Shown: piece by piece, positions 1-10,424 of the stretch
Position numbering within the stretch: position 1 is the first letter of the stretch
How the letters are laid out: the number at the start of each line of letters is the position of its first letter
NCBI GenBank assembly: GCA_021205695.1
Contig: JAJPXB010000019.1
Span: 22,544 to 86,543, forward strand
Length of the DNA: 64,000 bases
Direction: 5' to 3'
DNA from: Clostridiales bacterium
GTDB lineage: Bacteria > Bacillota > Clostridia > Oscillospirales > Oscillospiraceae
The notes under the pieces: model-generated
What the model saw: only the letters and a program-made list of their open reading frames with translations
Told to the model about the DNA's origin: nothing
Database searches by the model: none
Translations under genes and position numbers: made by a program

Positions 1-116
1 TCCGCCGGACGAATCGGCTGTAAAGCAGTCAGCAGTGTCCAGCCCGCATCCCGCTGCCGCACGGGGAAGTCGTTTCGGGATGCAACACCGTTTTTGCGGC
101 GGGCATCCCGTTTTTT
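1..116 (+). promoter_or_regulatory. Leader of folT-folC, probable folate-responsive switch (5' part outside window)
   Basis: GCATCCCG at 46-53 is perfectly complementary to CGGGATGC at 76-83, which is also perfectly complementary to GCATCCCG at 103-110. The two pairings exclude each other, and the second forms a terminator followed by six T. This is the layout of a transcriptional attenuator. Tetrahydrofolate riboswitches are known upstream of folT in Clostridia and end in a GCATCC-type strand, so a truncated THF riboswitch is my inference. The aptamer itself cannot be confirmed because the window starts inside it. Confidence 0.55.
76..116 (+). terminator. Attenuator-type intrinsic terminator before folT
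   Basis: An 8-bp stem CGGGATGC/GCATCCCG with an inner GC-rich loop is followed directly by TTTTTT. It sits 37 bases upstream of the chosen folT start, so it probably controls read-through into folT-folC. Confidence 0.7.
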
Positions 117-152
117 GCTCTGTGTGGCCCTGCCAGAAAAGGAGTGTCACCC

Positions 153-767
153 GTGAGAGAGCATGAGAGAAAAGACGGCCTGTTCGCCGCCTCCGCCCGG
201 TGGCTGAGAGAGCCCAGAGCGTTGGCGCTCGCGGCCCTGTTTGTGGCCATCAGCGTCACTCTGGACCTGCTGAACATCCGCATCCAGATCACCCCACAGC
301 TCCGCATCACCTTCGGCTATCTGTGCGACGCCTCCATTGGGATGCTGTTCGGCCCGGTGGTGGGCATGGCGGCGGGGGTGTGTACCGACGTGCTGGGCTA
401 CCTGATGAACACCGGGGGCGGGGCCTATTTCCCCGGCTACACCCTGACGGCCATCGCCGGAGGACTGATTTACGGCGTGGTGCTCTGCCGCCCGTCAGAG
501 CGGAAGGGGTTCCGTCTGCTCCGGTGCTTTATCGCCAAAGGGCTGATCAATTTGCTGTGTAATATGCTGCTCAACACCTTCTGGCTCTCTCTGACCGGTG
601 GGGACGGGTTTTTGGCGCTGCTGCCCCTCCGGGCGGTGAAAAACGCCCTCCTGTGGCCGGTCGAGAGCGTGCTTCTCTATTTCGTGCTGGAGGCGGTGCT
701 CCGTATCAGCCTTCGGTTCCCCGCCCTCCGGCAGGCGCCCGGGGGAGGTGTCCGCCATGACCTATGA
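153..767 (+). CDS. folT: Folate-family ECF transporter S component FolT
   Basis: This is the substrate-binding membrane subunit of an energy-coupling-factor importer, predicted to bind folate and use a shared EcfA/A'/T module encoded elsewhere. About 204 residues with roughly six hydrophobic segments. The stretch LRITFGYL followed by the FGPVVGM and FPGYTLTA segments is typical of the FolT subfamily. The track start (GTG 144) overlaps the Shine-Dalgarno AAAAGGAG (137-142), so GTG 153 is preferred. The 3' end overlaps folC by 11 bases, indicating translational coupling and pairing uptake with polyglutamylation. Substrate is inferred from family and from the folC neighbour. Confidence 0.88.
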   Translation: MREHERKDGLFAASARWLREPRALALAALFVAISVTLDLLNIRIQITPQLRITFGYLCDASIGMLFGPVVGMAAGVCTDVLGYLMNTGGGAYFPGYTLTAIAGGLIYGVVLCRPSERKGFRLLRCFIAKGLINLLCNMLLNTFWLSLTGGDGFLALLPLRAVKNALLWPVESVLLYFVLEAVLRISLRFPALRQAPGGGVRHDL

Positions 768-2031
768 GGAGGCGCTGGCCTACATCCACTCCACCCACTG
801 GCAGGGGAAGCGTCCTGGCCTGAACCGGGTGCGGGAACTGCTGGGGCGGCTGGGCGATCCCCAGCAGCGGCTCCGGTTCGTCCATGTGGCGGGCACCAAC
901 GGCAAGGGCTCCGTCTGCGCCTGTATGGCCTCCGTTTTGCAGGCGGCGGGCTACCGGACAGGGTGCTTCACCTCCCCCTTTCTGGAGCGGTTCAACGAGC
1001 GGTTCCAGATCGACGGCGTGCCCATCTCTGACGAGGCCCTGTGCCGCCTGACGGAGCGGGTCCGCCCCGCCGCCGACCAAATGGAGGACGCCCCCAACGA
1101 GTTCGACCTGATCACCGCCCTGGCCCTGGTCTGGTTTGCGGATGAGGGGTGCGACATCGTGGTGCTGGAGGTGGGCCTGGGGGGCACATTGGACCCCACC
1201 AACGTCATCGACTGCCCTGACCTGGCGGTGATCACCGCCCTGGGGCTGGACCACACCCGGCAGCTGGGAGACACCCTCCCGGAGATCGCCGGGGCCAAGG
1301 CGGGCATCATCAAGCCGGGGGGACAGGTGGTCTACTACGGCGGGGCGCCCGAGGCCGATGAGGTCGTCCGGCGGGTCTGCCGGGAGCAGGGGGCGGCGCT
1401 GACCGTTCCGGACTGGTCCCGGCTGGAGGTGCTGGCCTGGGAGCCGGACTGCACCCTGATGTCCTATGACGGGCTGGACGGACTCCGTCTCCCCCTGCTG
1501 GCGGCCTACCAGCCCCGGAACGCCGCCCTGGCGGTCACCGGGGCCAGGCTGCTCCGAGACCGGGGCTGGCACATCCCGGAAGCGGCCATCCGGCAGGGCA
1601 TCGAGACGGTGCGCTGGCCGGGGCGGTTCGAGCTGCTCCGACGGGAGCCCCCCTTTCTCCTGGACGGCGCTCACAATCCCCAGGGCGTCCGGGCCACGGC
1701 GGAGAGCCTGCGGCTCCGGTATCCGGGGCGGCGGTTCGTCTTTCTCATGGGGGTCATGGCGGACAAGGACGCCGCCTCCATGATCGCGCCCCTGGCGCCC
1801 CTGGCGGAGGAGTTCGTCACGGTGACGCCCCCCTCTCCCCGCTCTCTCCCGGCAGATACGCTGGCAGAGGAAATCCGACGCCGCACGGGATTGCCTGCAC
1901 GGGCCTGCGGCTCCATAGAGGAGGGGGTGGAGCTCGCTCTGGGCCGGTGCAGACCCGATACGGGGGTCTGCGCCCTGGGCAGCCTCTACTTCTCCGCCGC
2001 CATCCGTCAGGCGGCGAACGCACGGTTCTGA
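757..2031 (+). CDS. folC: Folylpolyglutamate synthase / dihydrofolate synthase
   Basis: Mur-ligase-family enzyme that adds glutamate to folates with ATP, trapping cofactors in the cytoplasm and, in bifunctional members, making dihydrofolate. 424 residues, normal family length. The ATP-binding loop AGTNGKGS is near residue 50, LEVGLGGTLDPTN and GLDHTRQLG follow in the central domain, and LLDGAHNPQG marks the start of the C-terminal domain. ATG 757 is chosen because GGGGGAGG (741-748) sits eight bases upstream; the track's GTG 748 falls inside that site. It is second in the folT-folC operon and closed by the terminator at 2081. Mono- versus bifunctionality cannot be decided here. Confidence 0.95.
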   Translation: MTYEEALAYIHSTHWQGKRPGLNRVRELLGRLGDPQQRLRFVHVAGTNGKGSVCACMASVLQAAGYRTGCFTSPFLERFNERFQIDGVPISDEALCRLTERVRPAADQMEDAPNEFDLITALALVWFADEGCDIVVLEVGLGGTLDPTNVIDCPDLAVITALGLDHTRQLGDTLPEIAGAKAGIIKPGGQVVYYGGAPEADEVVRRVCREQGAALTVPDWSRLEVLAWEPDCTLMSYDGLDGLRLPLLAAYQPRNAALAVTGARLLRDRGWHIPEAAIRQGIETVRWPGRFELLRREPPFLLDGAHNPQGVRATAESLRLRYPGRRFVFLMGVMADKDAASMIAPLAPLAEEFVTVTPPSPRSLPADTLAEEIRRRTGLPARACGSIEEGVELALGRCRPDTGVCALGSLYFSAAIRQAANARF

Positions 2032-2080
2032 GGCCGCTGGCACAGCGCTGCCCGTTTTCAGCCTGATTTTAGCAGTCCTC

Positions 2081-2115
2081 CGGCCCGTCTGATATGTCAG
2101 ACGGGCCGCTTTTTT
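2081..2115 (+). terminator. Intrinsic terminator after folC
   Basis: A perfect 12-bp stem CGGCCCGTCTGA/TCAGACGGGCCG with a 4-base loop is followed by CTTTTTT. Confidence 0.93.
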
Positions 2116-2195
2116 GTGGGAAGCGCCGACCATTCCCTGTTTTTTCCTGGGTTTGGGCGGCTTTTTTGTTCACAAACTATTTATACTTTCTCCTA

Positions 2196-2224
2196 TTGAC
2201 AATCCGGACCCTGGGTGCTATAGT
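2196..2224 (+). promoter_or_regulatory. Sigma-A promoter of the heat-shock operon
   Basis: TTGACA (2196-2201), a 17-base spacer and TATAGT (2219-2224). The predicted transcription start falls at the left edge of the CIRCE operator, so HrcA binding there would block initiation. Confidence 0.9.
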
Positions 2225-2228
2225 ATCA

Positions 2229-2255
2229 TTAGCACTCAGGGAAACGGAGTGCTAA
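2229..2255 (+). promoter_or_regulatory. CIRCE operator (HrcA binding site)
   Basis: TTAGCACTC, nine bases, then GAGTGCTAA: a match to the classic CIRCE inverted repeat with no mismatch. It lies between the promoter and hrcA. HrcA repression through CIRCE is well established in Firmicutes. Confidence 0.97.
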
Positions 2256-2291
2256 AACAAAAGACGAGCATTCAAATACGAGGTGAGACGA

Positions 2292-3398
2292 TTGGCACTG
2301 ACGGAACGGCGCAGGAAGATCCTGCGGGTAGTGGTGGAAAACTACATCGAGACGGCGGAGCCCATCGGCTCCAAGGCCATTGCGGAAAAGGCTCAGCTCA
2401 CCTGCTCCTCCGCCACCATACGGAATGAGCTGGCAGCGCTGGAGCGGGAGGGCTACCTGGAGCAGCCCCATACCTCCGCCGGGCGCATCCCATCCCCGCA
2501 GGGCTACCGGCTCTACGTCAACGAGCTGATGGAGCAGCATAAGCTGTCCCTTCAGGAGACGGAGCGGATCAACGCGGCCCTGGACGGCAAGATGCAGGAG
2601 CTGGATCGGGTCATCGATCAGGCGGGCCGCCTGGTCAGCCAGATGACCAACTATCCGGCCTTCTCCCTGGCGGGGGGCGGCGATCAGATCACCATCACCC
2701 GGTTCGACCTGCTGATGGTGGACAAGAGCTCCTTTATCGCAGTGGTCATGGCCAGCAACAACGCCGTGAAGAACAAGCTGATCCATCTCCCCACCGACAT
2801 CACCGAGCCACAGCTCCAGCTGCTCAACACCCTGCTGAACACCACCTTTACAGGCAAGAGCCTCTCTGAGCTGAATCCGGAGCTGATGCGGGTGGCGGAG
2901 AAGGCCGCAGGCTCCTCCTACGGGCTGATCTCCCTGGTTGTATCCTTCGCCATGGATGTGCTGGAGGAGCTGGGACACAGCACCGTGCGCACCTCCGGCG
3001 TGGGACACCTGCTGGAGAGCCCGGAGTACCAGGACATCGATAAGGCGCATAAGCTGATGACCTATCTGTCCGACGAGCCGGAGTTCTCCAAGCTGTCCGC
3101 CCCCATGCTCCAGAGCGACGCGGACACCAAGATCCTCATCGGACCGGAGAACGTGGCGGAGGAGCTGAAGGATACCAGCGTGGTTTTGGCCAGCTACGAC
3201 ATCGGAGAGGGCATGAAGGGCGTCATCGGCGTCGTCGGCCCCACCCGGATGGATTACGCCAAGGTGACCGCCAAGCTGTCCTACCTGGCGGACAACCTGA
3301 GCAAGATGTTCAGCAGTCCGCAGCAGAGCCAGCTCCCCCAGAAGCGGGAGGCTCCGGCCCTGAATCCGCCAAAAGAACCGGCGGGCGAAGATCACTAG
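2292..3398 (+). CDS. hrcA: Heat-inducible transcription repressor HrcA
   Basis: Represses class I heat-shock genes by binding CIRCE; activity is normally modulated by GroEL. About 368 residues. The N-terminal winged helix-turn-helix begins LTERRRKIL and contains PIGSKAIAE and SSATIRNELA; the following PHTSAGRIPS motif is diagnostic of HrcA. The rest is the GAF-like dimerisation region. The TTG at 2292 gives the family-typical N-terminus MALTERRR and follows AGGTGA by five bases; the track's GTG 2283 would add three residues and lies inside that site. First gene of hrcA-grpE-dnaK-dnaJ, so the repressor is autoregulated. Confidence 0.95.
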   Translation: MALTERRRKILRVVVENYIETAEPIGSKAIAEKAQLTCSSATIRNELAALEREGYLEQPHTSAGRIPSPQGYRLYVNELMEQHKLSLQETERINAALDGKMQELDRVIDQAGRLVSQMTNYPAFSLAGGGDQITITRFDLLMVDKSSFIAVVMASNNAVKNKLIHLPTDITEPQLQLLNTLLNTTFTGKSLSELNPELMRVAEKAAGSSYGLISLVVSFAMDVLEELGHSTVRTSGVGHLLESPEYQDIDKAHKLMTYLSDEPEFSKLSAPMLQSDADTKILIGPENVAEELKDTSVVLASYDIGEGMKGVIGVVGPTRMDYAKVTAKLSYLADNLSKMFSSPQQSQLPQKREAPALNPPKEPAGEDH

Positions 3399-3418
3399 TT
3401 TGAAGGAGACCGCAGCAT

Positions 3419-4009
3419 ATGAGCAAAAAGGAAAAAGAGTCTCAGACCACCGCCCCGGAGCAGGAGCCCCAGGAGGAGGTCAAGCAGGAGACTCCCACCG
3501 AGGAGACAGCCGGGCAGGAGGAAACCCCCAAGAAGGAGGAAGCTCCCAAAAAGGAGGAGGCCGCCGCCCCCGACCCGGTGGAGAGCCTGAAAAAGGATCT
3601 GGCCGCCAAAGAGGATCAGCTCCTCCGTCTGGCCGCCGAGTACGACAACTTCCGCCGCCGTTCCGTGCGGGAGAAGTCGGAGGCCTATGTCAAGGCCAAG
3701 GCGGACGCCGCGGAAAAGTTCCTCCCCGTCTACGACAACCTGGAGCGCGCCCTGAACCAGGGGACCGAGGACCAGGCGTTTCTGAAGGGGGTGGAGATGA
3801 CCATGAACCAGCTGGTCAAGGTGCTGGAGTCCCTGGACATCCACAAGATCGACGCCCTGGGCAAGCCCTTCGACCCCAACTTCCACGACGCCGTGATGCA
3901 CACGGAGGACGAGAGCGTGGGAGAAAATGTGGTCACGCAGGTGTTCCAGACCGGCTTTATCATGGGCGATCGGGTCATCCGCCACGCCATGGTCCAGGTG
4001 GCCAACTGA
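3419..4009 (+). CDS. grpE: Nucleotide exchange factor GrpE
   Basis: Releases ADP from DnaK to reset the chaperone cycle in the cytoplasm. 196 residues. Residues 1 to about 60 form a charged, low-complexity tail rich in E, K, P and Q. A long coiled-coil helix follows, containing LAAEYDNFRRRS, and then the beta domain with the family signature around KIDALGKPFDPNFHDAV and GFIMGDRVIRHAMV. GAAGGAGA lies nine bases before the ATG. Second gene of the CIRCE-controlled operon, 20 bases after hrcA. Confidence 0.96.
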   Translation: MSKKEKESQTTAPEQEPQEEVKQETPTEETAGQEETPKKEEAPKKEEAAAPDPVESLKKDLAAKEDQLLRLAAEYDNFRRRSVREKSEAYVKAKADAAEKFLPVYDNLERALNQGTEDQAFLKGVEMTMNQLVKVLESLDIHKIDALGKPFDPNFHDAVMHTEDESVGENVVTQVFQTGFIMGDRVIRHAMVQVAN

Positions 4010-4047
4010 CAATACGCACCTTCGCCGCCAGGGGCGGCTGAGGATAG

Positions 4048-5979
<1,932 letters not shown>

Positions 5980-6006
5980 AGCGGAACCCCACAATGTAAA
6001 AGCGAA

Positions 6007-6037
6007 CCGGGCGTGGCAGATGACCTGTCACGCCCGG
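6007..6037 (+). other. Hairpin between dnaK and dnaJ without a T-tract
   Basis: A 13-bp stem (CCGGGCGTGGCAG paired with CTGTCACGCCCGG, one G-T pair) with a 5-base loop lies 27 bases after dnaK. No T-run follows, so it is not a typical terminator. An RNA-processing or stabilising element that lets dnaK exceed dnaJ expression is a plausible role, not shown. Confidence 0.6.
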
Positions 6038-6088
6038 AACGACGGTATTATATAGTCGGTATATCAATGCCATTAGGAAGTGAACAGC

Positions 6089-7246
6089 ATGGCAGATAAA
6101 CAGGATTATTATGAGGCGCTGGGCCTGGATCGCTCCGCCTCCCAGGACGAGATTAAGCGGGCTTACCGGAAGCTGGCCCGGAAATATCACCCCGACATGA
6201 ACCCCGGCGACAAGGAAGCCGAGGCCAGGTTCAAGGAGGTCAACGAGGCATATGAGGTCCTCTCCGACGAGGACAAGAAGGCCCGGTATGACCAATACGG
6301 CTTCGCCGGAGTGGACCCCAACTACGGGGCCGGAGGCGCAGGCTATGGCGACTTCACCGGCGACGTGGATCTGGGAGATATCTTCAACTCCTTCTTTGGC
6401 GGCGGCTTCGGCGGCGGCTTTGGCGGCGGCAGCGGCTCTGCCCGGCGCAATGCGCCCCGAAAGGGGCAGAACCTCCGGGCCAGCGTTCGCCTGACCTTCG
6501 AGGAGGCCGCGTTCGGCTGTGAGAAGGACATCTCCTTCTCCCGGGTGGAGAGCTGCCCTGACTGTCATGGCTCCGGCTGTGCCAACGGCACCTCGCCGGA
6601 GACGTGCCCCAACTGCCGGGGCACCGGGACGGTGCAGGTGCAGCAGCGGACGCCCTTCGGCGTCATGTCCAGCACCCAGCCCTGCGGCCAGTGCGGCGGC
6701 ACGGGCAAGATCATCAAGAATCCCTGCCCCAAGTGCAAGGGCAAGGGCGCCATTCGCCGGAACCTGACCCGAAAATTCAAGGTGCCCAGAGGCATCGACG
6801 ACGGGCAGGCGTTCTCCGTCCCCAACGAGGGACACGCCGGACAGAACGGCGGCCCCAACGGCGATCTGCTGGTCAGCGTGGAGCTCATCCCCCATCCCTA
6901 CTTTGAGCGGGACGGCTACGACGTCTACTACACCCAGACCGTCTCCTATGCCCAGGCAGTCCTGGGCTCGGAGCTGGAGATCCCCACCATAGACGGCAAT
7001 GTGCGCTACACCCTCCCCGCCGGCTTCCAGCCGGAGCGGCCGATCCGCCTGCGGGGAAAAGGTATATACAAGGTCAACAGCGAAAACCGGGGCGACCAGT
7101 ATGTCACTGTCAAGGTTCAGATCCCCACCAACCTGAACCGGGAGCAGAAGGAGGCCCTCCGGGCCTTCGACGAGGCCATGACCGGAAAGAGCGGCGCAGA
7201 CGAGGAAAAGGAAAACTTCTTCTTCGGCAAGAAAAAGAAGCACTGA
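6089..7246 (+). CDS. dnaJ: Chaperone DnaJ (type I Hsp40)
   Basis: Co-chaperone that delivers substrates to DnaK and stimulates its ATPase. About 385 residues. J domain at residues 5-70 with HPD at 34-36; a Gly/Phe-rich linker around 75-115; four CxxCxGxG-type zinc-binding repeats ([32 protein letters not shown]); then the C-terminal client-binding domains. ATG 6089 follows AGGAAG by eight bases; the upstream GTG in the track is too close to that site. Last gene of the heat-shock operon, closed by the terminator at 7277. Confidence 0.96.
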   Translation: MADKQDYYEALGLDRSASQDEIKRAYRKLARKYHPDMNPGDKEAEARFKEVNEAYEVLSDEDKKARYDQYGFAGVDPNYGAGGAGYGDFTGDVDLGDIFNSFFGGGFGGGFGGGSGSARRNAPRKGQNLRASVRLTFEEAAFGCEKDISFSRVESCPDCHGSGCANGTSPETCPNCRGTGTVQVQQRTPFGVMSSTQPCGQCGGTGKIIKNPCPKCKGKGAIRRNLTRKFKVPRGIDDGQAFSVPNEGHAGQNGGPNGDLLVSVELIPHPYFERDGYDVYYTQTVSYAQAVLGSELEIPTIDGNVRYTLPAGFQPERPIRLRGKGIYKVNSENRGDQYVTVKVQIPTNLNREQKEALRAFDEAMTGKSGADEEKENFFFGKKKKH

Positions 7247-7276
7247 GCGCCACCCGAAAAACAGCATAAAAGCGTG

Positions 7277-7323
7277 ATTGCCCCCTCCGAAGCGGTTTCC
7301 CCTGTTTCGGAGGGGGCAATTTC
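7277..7323 (+). terminator. Intrinsic terminator after dnaJ
   Basis: A 15-bp stem ATTGCCCCCTCCGAA/TTCGGAGGGGGCAAT is followed by a short T-rich stretch. The T-tract is weak but the stem is very stable. Confidence 0.8.
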
Positions 7324-7353
7324 TGTCCGGCCTCTTAAAATTGCCGGTTCCGA

Positions 7354-7392
7354 TTGACAGAAGGGCCAGATTGTATTATTATCTTAATACAA
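7354..7392 (+). promoter_or_regulatory. Promoter and palindromic operator of the gntR-ABC operon
   Basis: TTGACA (7354-7359), a 17-base spacer and TATTAT (7377-7382). The -10 lies inside a perfect inverted repeat, TTGTATTA (7371-7378), six bases, TAATACAA (7385-7392). The placement fits autorepression by the adjacent GntR/YtrA protein. Confidence 0.82.
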
Positions 7393-7416
7393 TAACAGAA
7401 AAAGAGGGCGATATCC

Positions 7417-7812
7417 ATGCCGTGGAGGTTCCAAAGCGACACCCCCATCTATTTGCAGGCCGCGGAGGTCATCCGGCTGCGCATCCTCACCGGGGAATAT
7501 CCCCCGGGCAGCCACGTCCCCTCGGTTCGGGACCTGGCCCAGGAGGCCGCCGTCAACCCCAACACCATGCAGCGGGCGCTGAGCCTGCTGGAGGAACAGG
7601 GACTGCTCTGCACCCAGCGCACGGCGGGGCGAACGGTGACGGAGTGCGACGAGCGCATCCGTTTTCTCCGTCTGAAGCAGGCCCGCAGCTATGTGACTGC
7701 CTGCCGACGGCAGCTGGCCCGGCTGGGCTTCTCCTCGGAGGAGATACAGGCTATGCTTCGGGAATGGAACGACGGCGCCGCCCCGGACGGGGAGAACGAC
7801 AAGGAGGAGTGA
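7417..7812 (+). CDS. GntR-family transcriptional regulator, YtrA subfamily
   Basis: 131 residues: an N-terminal winged helix-turn-helix (about 10-75) with PIYLQAAEVIRLRI, PPGSHVPSVRDLA and the recognition helix VNPNTMQRALSLLE, then a short C-terminal dimerisation helix region instead of a large ligand domain. That architecture is the YtrA subfamily, which usually represses an adjacent ABC transporter operon, often responding to envelope stress or peptide antibiotics. It is first in a three-gene operon with an ABC ATPase and permease. The effector is unknown. Confidence 0.88.
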   Translation: MPWRFQSDTPIYLQAAEVIRLRILTGEYPPGSHVPSVRDLAQEAAVNPNTMQRALSLLEEQGLLCTQRTAGRTVTECDERIRFLRLKQARSYVTACRRQLARLGFSSEEIQAMLREWNDGAAPDGENDKEE

Positions 7813-7817
7813 CTGAC

Positions 7818-8522
7818 ATGACAGAACAACCCATCCTGACCTGCAAAGGGCTCGCCAAGCGCTACGGCAGGAGAGAGGTGCTCCGGGAGCTGGATCTGGC
7901 GCTGCCCCGGGGGCGCATTATCGGTCTGCTGGGGCCAAACGGGGCGGGCAAGACCACCCTCATCAAGCTGATCTGCGGGCTGCTGACCCCGGACGGCGGC
8001 AGCATCTCAGTGGCCGGGCATCCCGTGGGGCCGGAGAGCAAGGCGGTGGTGAGCTACCTCCCGGAGCGGCCTTTTTTGGGCAAGTGGATGACGGTGCGCG
8101 ACAGCCTCGGCCTGTTCCGGGACTTTTACGCCGACTTTGACCGGGCCAAAGCGGAGGATATGCTGGCCCGGCTGGGGGTGGACGCCGGAGCCCGGCTGAC
8201 CACCCTCTCCAAGGGGACGCTGGAAAAGGTGCATCTGGTGCTGGTGATGAGCCGGAACGCCCAGCTCTATGTGCTGGACGAGCCCATCGGCGGGGTGGAC
8301 CCGGCGGCCCGGGACTTTATCCTCTCCACGATCCTGACCAACTACAACGAGGCGGGGAGCATCCTCATCTCCACCCACCTCATCGCCGACGTGGAGACGG
8401 TGCTGGACGAGGTGCTGTTCCTGAAAGACGGTTCCATCGTCCTCCACGACACCGTGGACCACATTCGGGAGGAGCGGGGGACCAGCGTGGACGGACTGTT
8501 CCGGGAGGTGTTCAAATGCTGA
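7818..8522 (+). CDS. ABC transporter ATP-binding protein (YtrB/BcrA-like)
   Basis: 234-residue ATPase that would power the membrane partner encoded by the next gene. Walker A GPNGAGKT near residue 40, signature variant LSKGT in place of LSGGQ, Walker B YVLDEPIGGVDP, and the switch histidine in STHLIADVE. The signature variant is common in exporters linked to YtrA-type regulators. The start is ATG 7818, preceded by AAGGAGG and five bases after the regulator's stop; the long track ORF from 7278 is a read-through artefact. The 3' end overlaps the permease by seven bases. Substrate unknown; export is inferred. Confidence 0.9.
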   Translation: MTEQPILTCKGLAKRYGRREVLRELDLALPRGRIIGLLGPNGAGKTTLIKLICGLLTPDGGSISVAGHPVGPESKAVVSYLPERPFLGKWMTVRDSLGLFRDFYADFDRAKAEDMLARLGVDAGARLTTLSKGTLEKVHLVLVMSRNAQLYVLDEPIGGVDPAARDFILSTILTNYNEAGSILISTHLIADVETVLDEVLFLKDGSIVLHDTVDHIREERGTSVDGLFREVFKC

Positions 8523-9283
8523 GCAAGCTGTTAAAATATGAGTTCAAATCCACCTGCCGGATGTTCGGCCTGGTCTACGCGGTGCTGGTGCTGCTGTGCC
8601 TGCTGACCGGGACCTCGGACCACATCTTTGACGACATGGGCGGCGACGTCTCTGTCGTTCAGGTGCTGCTCCTCATCACCGTGCTGTTCTTCTGCGCCGT
8701 CATCCTCATCACCACCGTATTGAATATCCAGCGGTTTTACAGCGGCACCTTCCGGGAGGAGGGCTATCTCCTCCACACCCTGCCCGTTCGCCCCTGGCAG
8801 ATCCTGGCGGGGAAGTGCATCCCCGCCCTGCTGTGGACGATGGCCTCCGGAGCGGTCATGGTGTTCTCCCTGCTGTTGCTGCTCCTGACCAGCTCCGGCA
8901 TCTCCGGCGTGGACTGGAGCGAGGTGTACGACTTCCTGGCGGAGCTGTTCTCTGACGGGCAGAACGTGGCGACGATGGCGCGGGGCGGGATAATGCTGCT
9001 GGCCATGCTCCTGGCGGCCATACTCCAGGTCTACGCCAGCATCTCCCTGGGGCAGCTGCTGCCCGCCCACCGGACGGCGGGCGCGGTGGCGGTCTGGTTC
9101 GGGCTCAGCGTGGCGGAGAACTGGACGGCGGCCCTCACGCTCCAGACCTCCGTCACTGTGGAGAACGGAATCGTGTATATGAGAGCGGGAATCGTCTGGT
9201 ATACGGTCTTTTATCTGGTCTGGAGCGCGGTGTTCTGGGCGGCGACCCAGTGGGTGCTGACAGCGCGGCTCAACCTGGAGTGA
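8516..9283 (+). CDS. ABC transporter permease
   Basis: 255 residues with about six hydrophobic segments and an N-terminal LSKLLKYEFKST stretch of the ABC-2 type, as in BcrB/YtrC-like permeases. It overlaps the ATPase gene, so the two are translationally coupled and form one transporter. No solute-binding protein is encoded, which supports export. Function beyond that is not visible. Confidence 0.8.
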   Translation: MLSKLLKYEFKSTCRMFGLVYAVLVLLCLLTGTSDHIFDDMGGDVSVVQVLLLITVLFFCAVILITTVLNIQRFYSGTFREEGYLLHTLPVRPWQILAGKCIPALLWTMASGAVMVFSLLLLLLTSSGISGVDWSEVYDFLAELFSDGQNVATMARGGIMLLAMLLAAILQVYASISLGQLLPAHRTAGAVAVWFGLSVAENWTAALTLQTSVTVENGIVYMRAGIVWYTVFYLVWSAVFWAATQWVLTARLNLE

Positions 9284-9310
9284 CCGGGCGGGGAAATCTC
9301 CCTTTCCCAT

Positions 9311-9339
9311 TTGACACCGCCGTTCCGCCGTGATACCAT
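9311..9339 (+). promoter_or_regulatory. Promoter of asnA-ung
   Basis: TTGACA (9311-9316), a 17-base spacer and TACCAT (9334-9339), about 68 bases before the asnA start. Confidence 0.72.
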
Positions 9340-9406
9340 AAGGGGCAGTAAGCGGGCAGAGGGATCTGCCCAAATGAGAGCGCAAAGAGAAACGGAGCTA
9401 TCTGCT

Positions 9407-10423
9407 ATGTCCAATCTGAACTGTATCCCCCAGGGTTATACCCCGATTTTGAATCTGTACGACACCCAGAAGGCCATCGGCCTTATCAAGCGGCTGTTTG
9501 AGGATCACCTCTGCGGCGCCCTGAATCTGCGGCGGGTTTCCGCCCCCCTGTTCGTGGAGGCCGCCTCCGGCCTGAACGACGATCTGAACGGGGTGGAGCG
9601 GCCCGTCTCCTTCGATATCCCCTTCACCGGGCGGGACGCCCAAGTGGTCCACTCCCTGGCCAAGTGGAAGCGGATGGCTCTGTACCGCTTCGGCTTCCAT
9701 GTGGGCACCGGCCTGGTCACTGACATGAACGCCATCCGCCGGGACGAGGAACTGGACAATCTCCACTCGGTCTATGTGGATCAGTGGGACTGGGAAAAGG
9801 TGATCGCTCCCCGGGACCGGACGGAGGAATATCTCCACACGGTGGTGCGCTCCATCGTCCGGGCCATATGCGACACCCAGAACATCCTGCGCAACGTCTA
9901 CGGCCAGATGTGCGCCGTGGCGCCCCTCTGCGACAAGGTGACCTTCATCTCCAGCCAGGAGCTGGAGGACCTCTACCCCGACCTGACCCCCAAGGAGCGG
10001 GAGAACCGGTTCGTCCGGCAGTATAAGACGGTGTTCGTCAGTCAGATCGGCGCGCCGCTCCGCTCCGGCAAGCCCCACGACGGCCGCGCCCCGGACTATG
10101 ACGACTGGAGCCTGAACGGGGATATCCTGTTCTGGAACGAGGTGCTGGGCTGCTCCTTCGAGGTGTCGTCCATGGGCATCCGGGTGGACCCGGAGGCGCT
10201 GGACCGCCAGCTCACCGCTGCAGGCTGTGACGACCGCCGGGAGCTGATGTTCCACAAAATGCTCTTAAACGGCGAGCTGCCCCAGACCATCGGCGGCGGC
10301 ATCGGCCAGTCCCGGCTGTGTATGCTCCTGCTGGGCAAGGCGCACATCGGCGAGGTGCAGTCCTCCGTCTGGGACCCGGAGACCGTCCAGGCTTGCCGGG
10401 AGGCGGCGGTGCCGCTGCTGTAA
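9407..10423 (+). CDS. asnA: Aspartate-ammonia ligase (asparagine synthetase A)
   Basis: Makes asparagine from aspartate, ammonia and ATP; class II aminoacyl-tRNA-synthetase fold. About 338 residues, normal length. Family stretches include RVSAPLFVE, LNGVERPVSFDIP, VDQWDWEKVI and the C-terminal GGGIGQSRLCMLLL. ATG 9407 gives the usual N-terminus; the track start at 9311 coincides with the -35 box. ung follows after one base. A glutamine-dependent asnB lies at the other end of the window, so both routes are present. Confidence 0.95.
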   Translation: MSNLNCIPQGYTPILNLYDTQKAIGLIKRLFEDHLCGALNLRRVSAPLFVEAASGLNDDLNGVERPVSFDIPFTGRDAQVVHSLAKWKRMALYRFGFHVGTGLVTDMNAIRRDEELDNLHSVYVDQWDWEKVIAPRDRTEEYLHTVVRSIVRAICDTQNILRNVYGQMCAVAPLCDKVTFISSQELEDLYPDLTPKERENRFVRQYKTVFVSQIGAPLRSGKPHDGRAPDYDDWSLNGDILFWNEVLGCSFEVSSMGIRVDPEALDRQLTAAGCDDRRELMFHKMLLNGELPQTIGGGIGQSRLCMLLLGKAHIGEVQSSVWDPETVQACREAAVPLL

Positions 10424-10424
10424 G

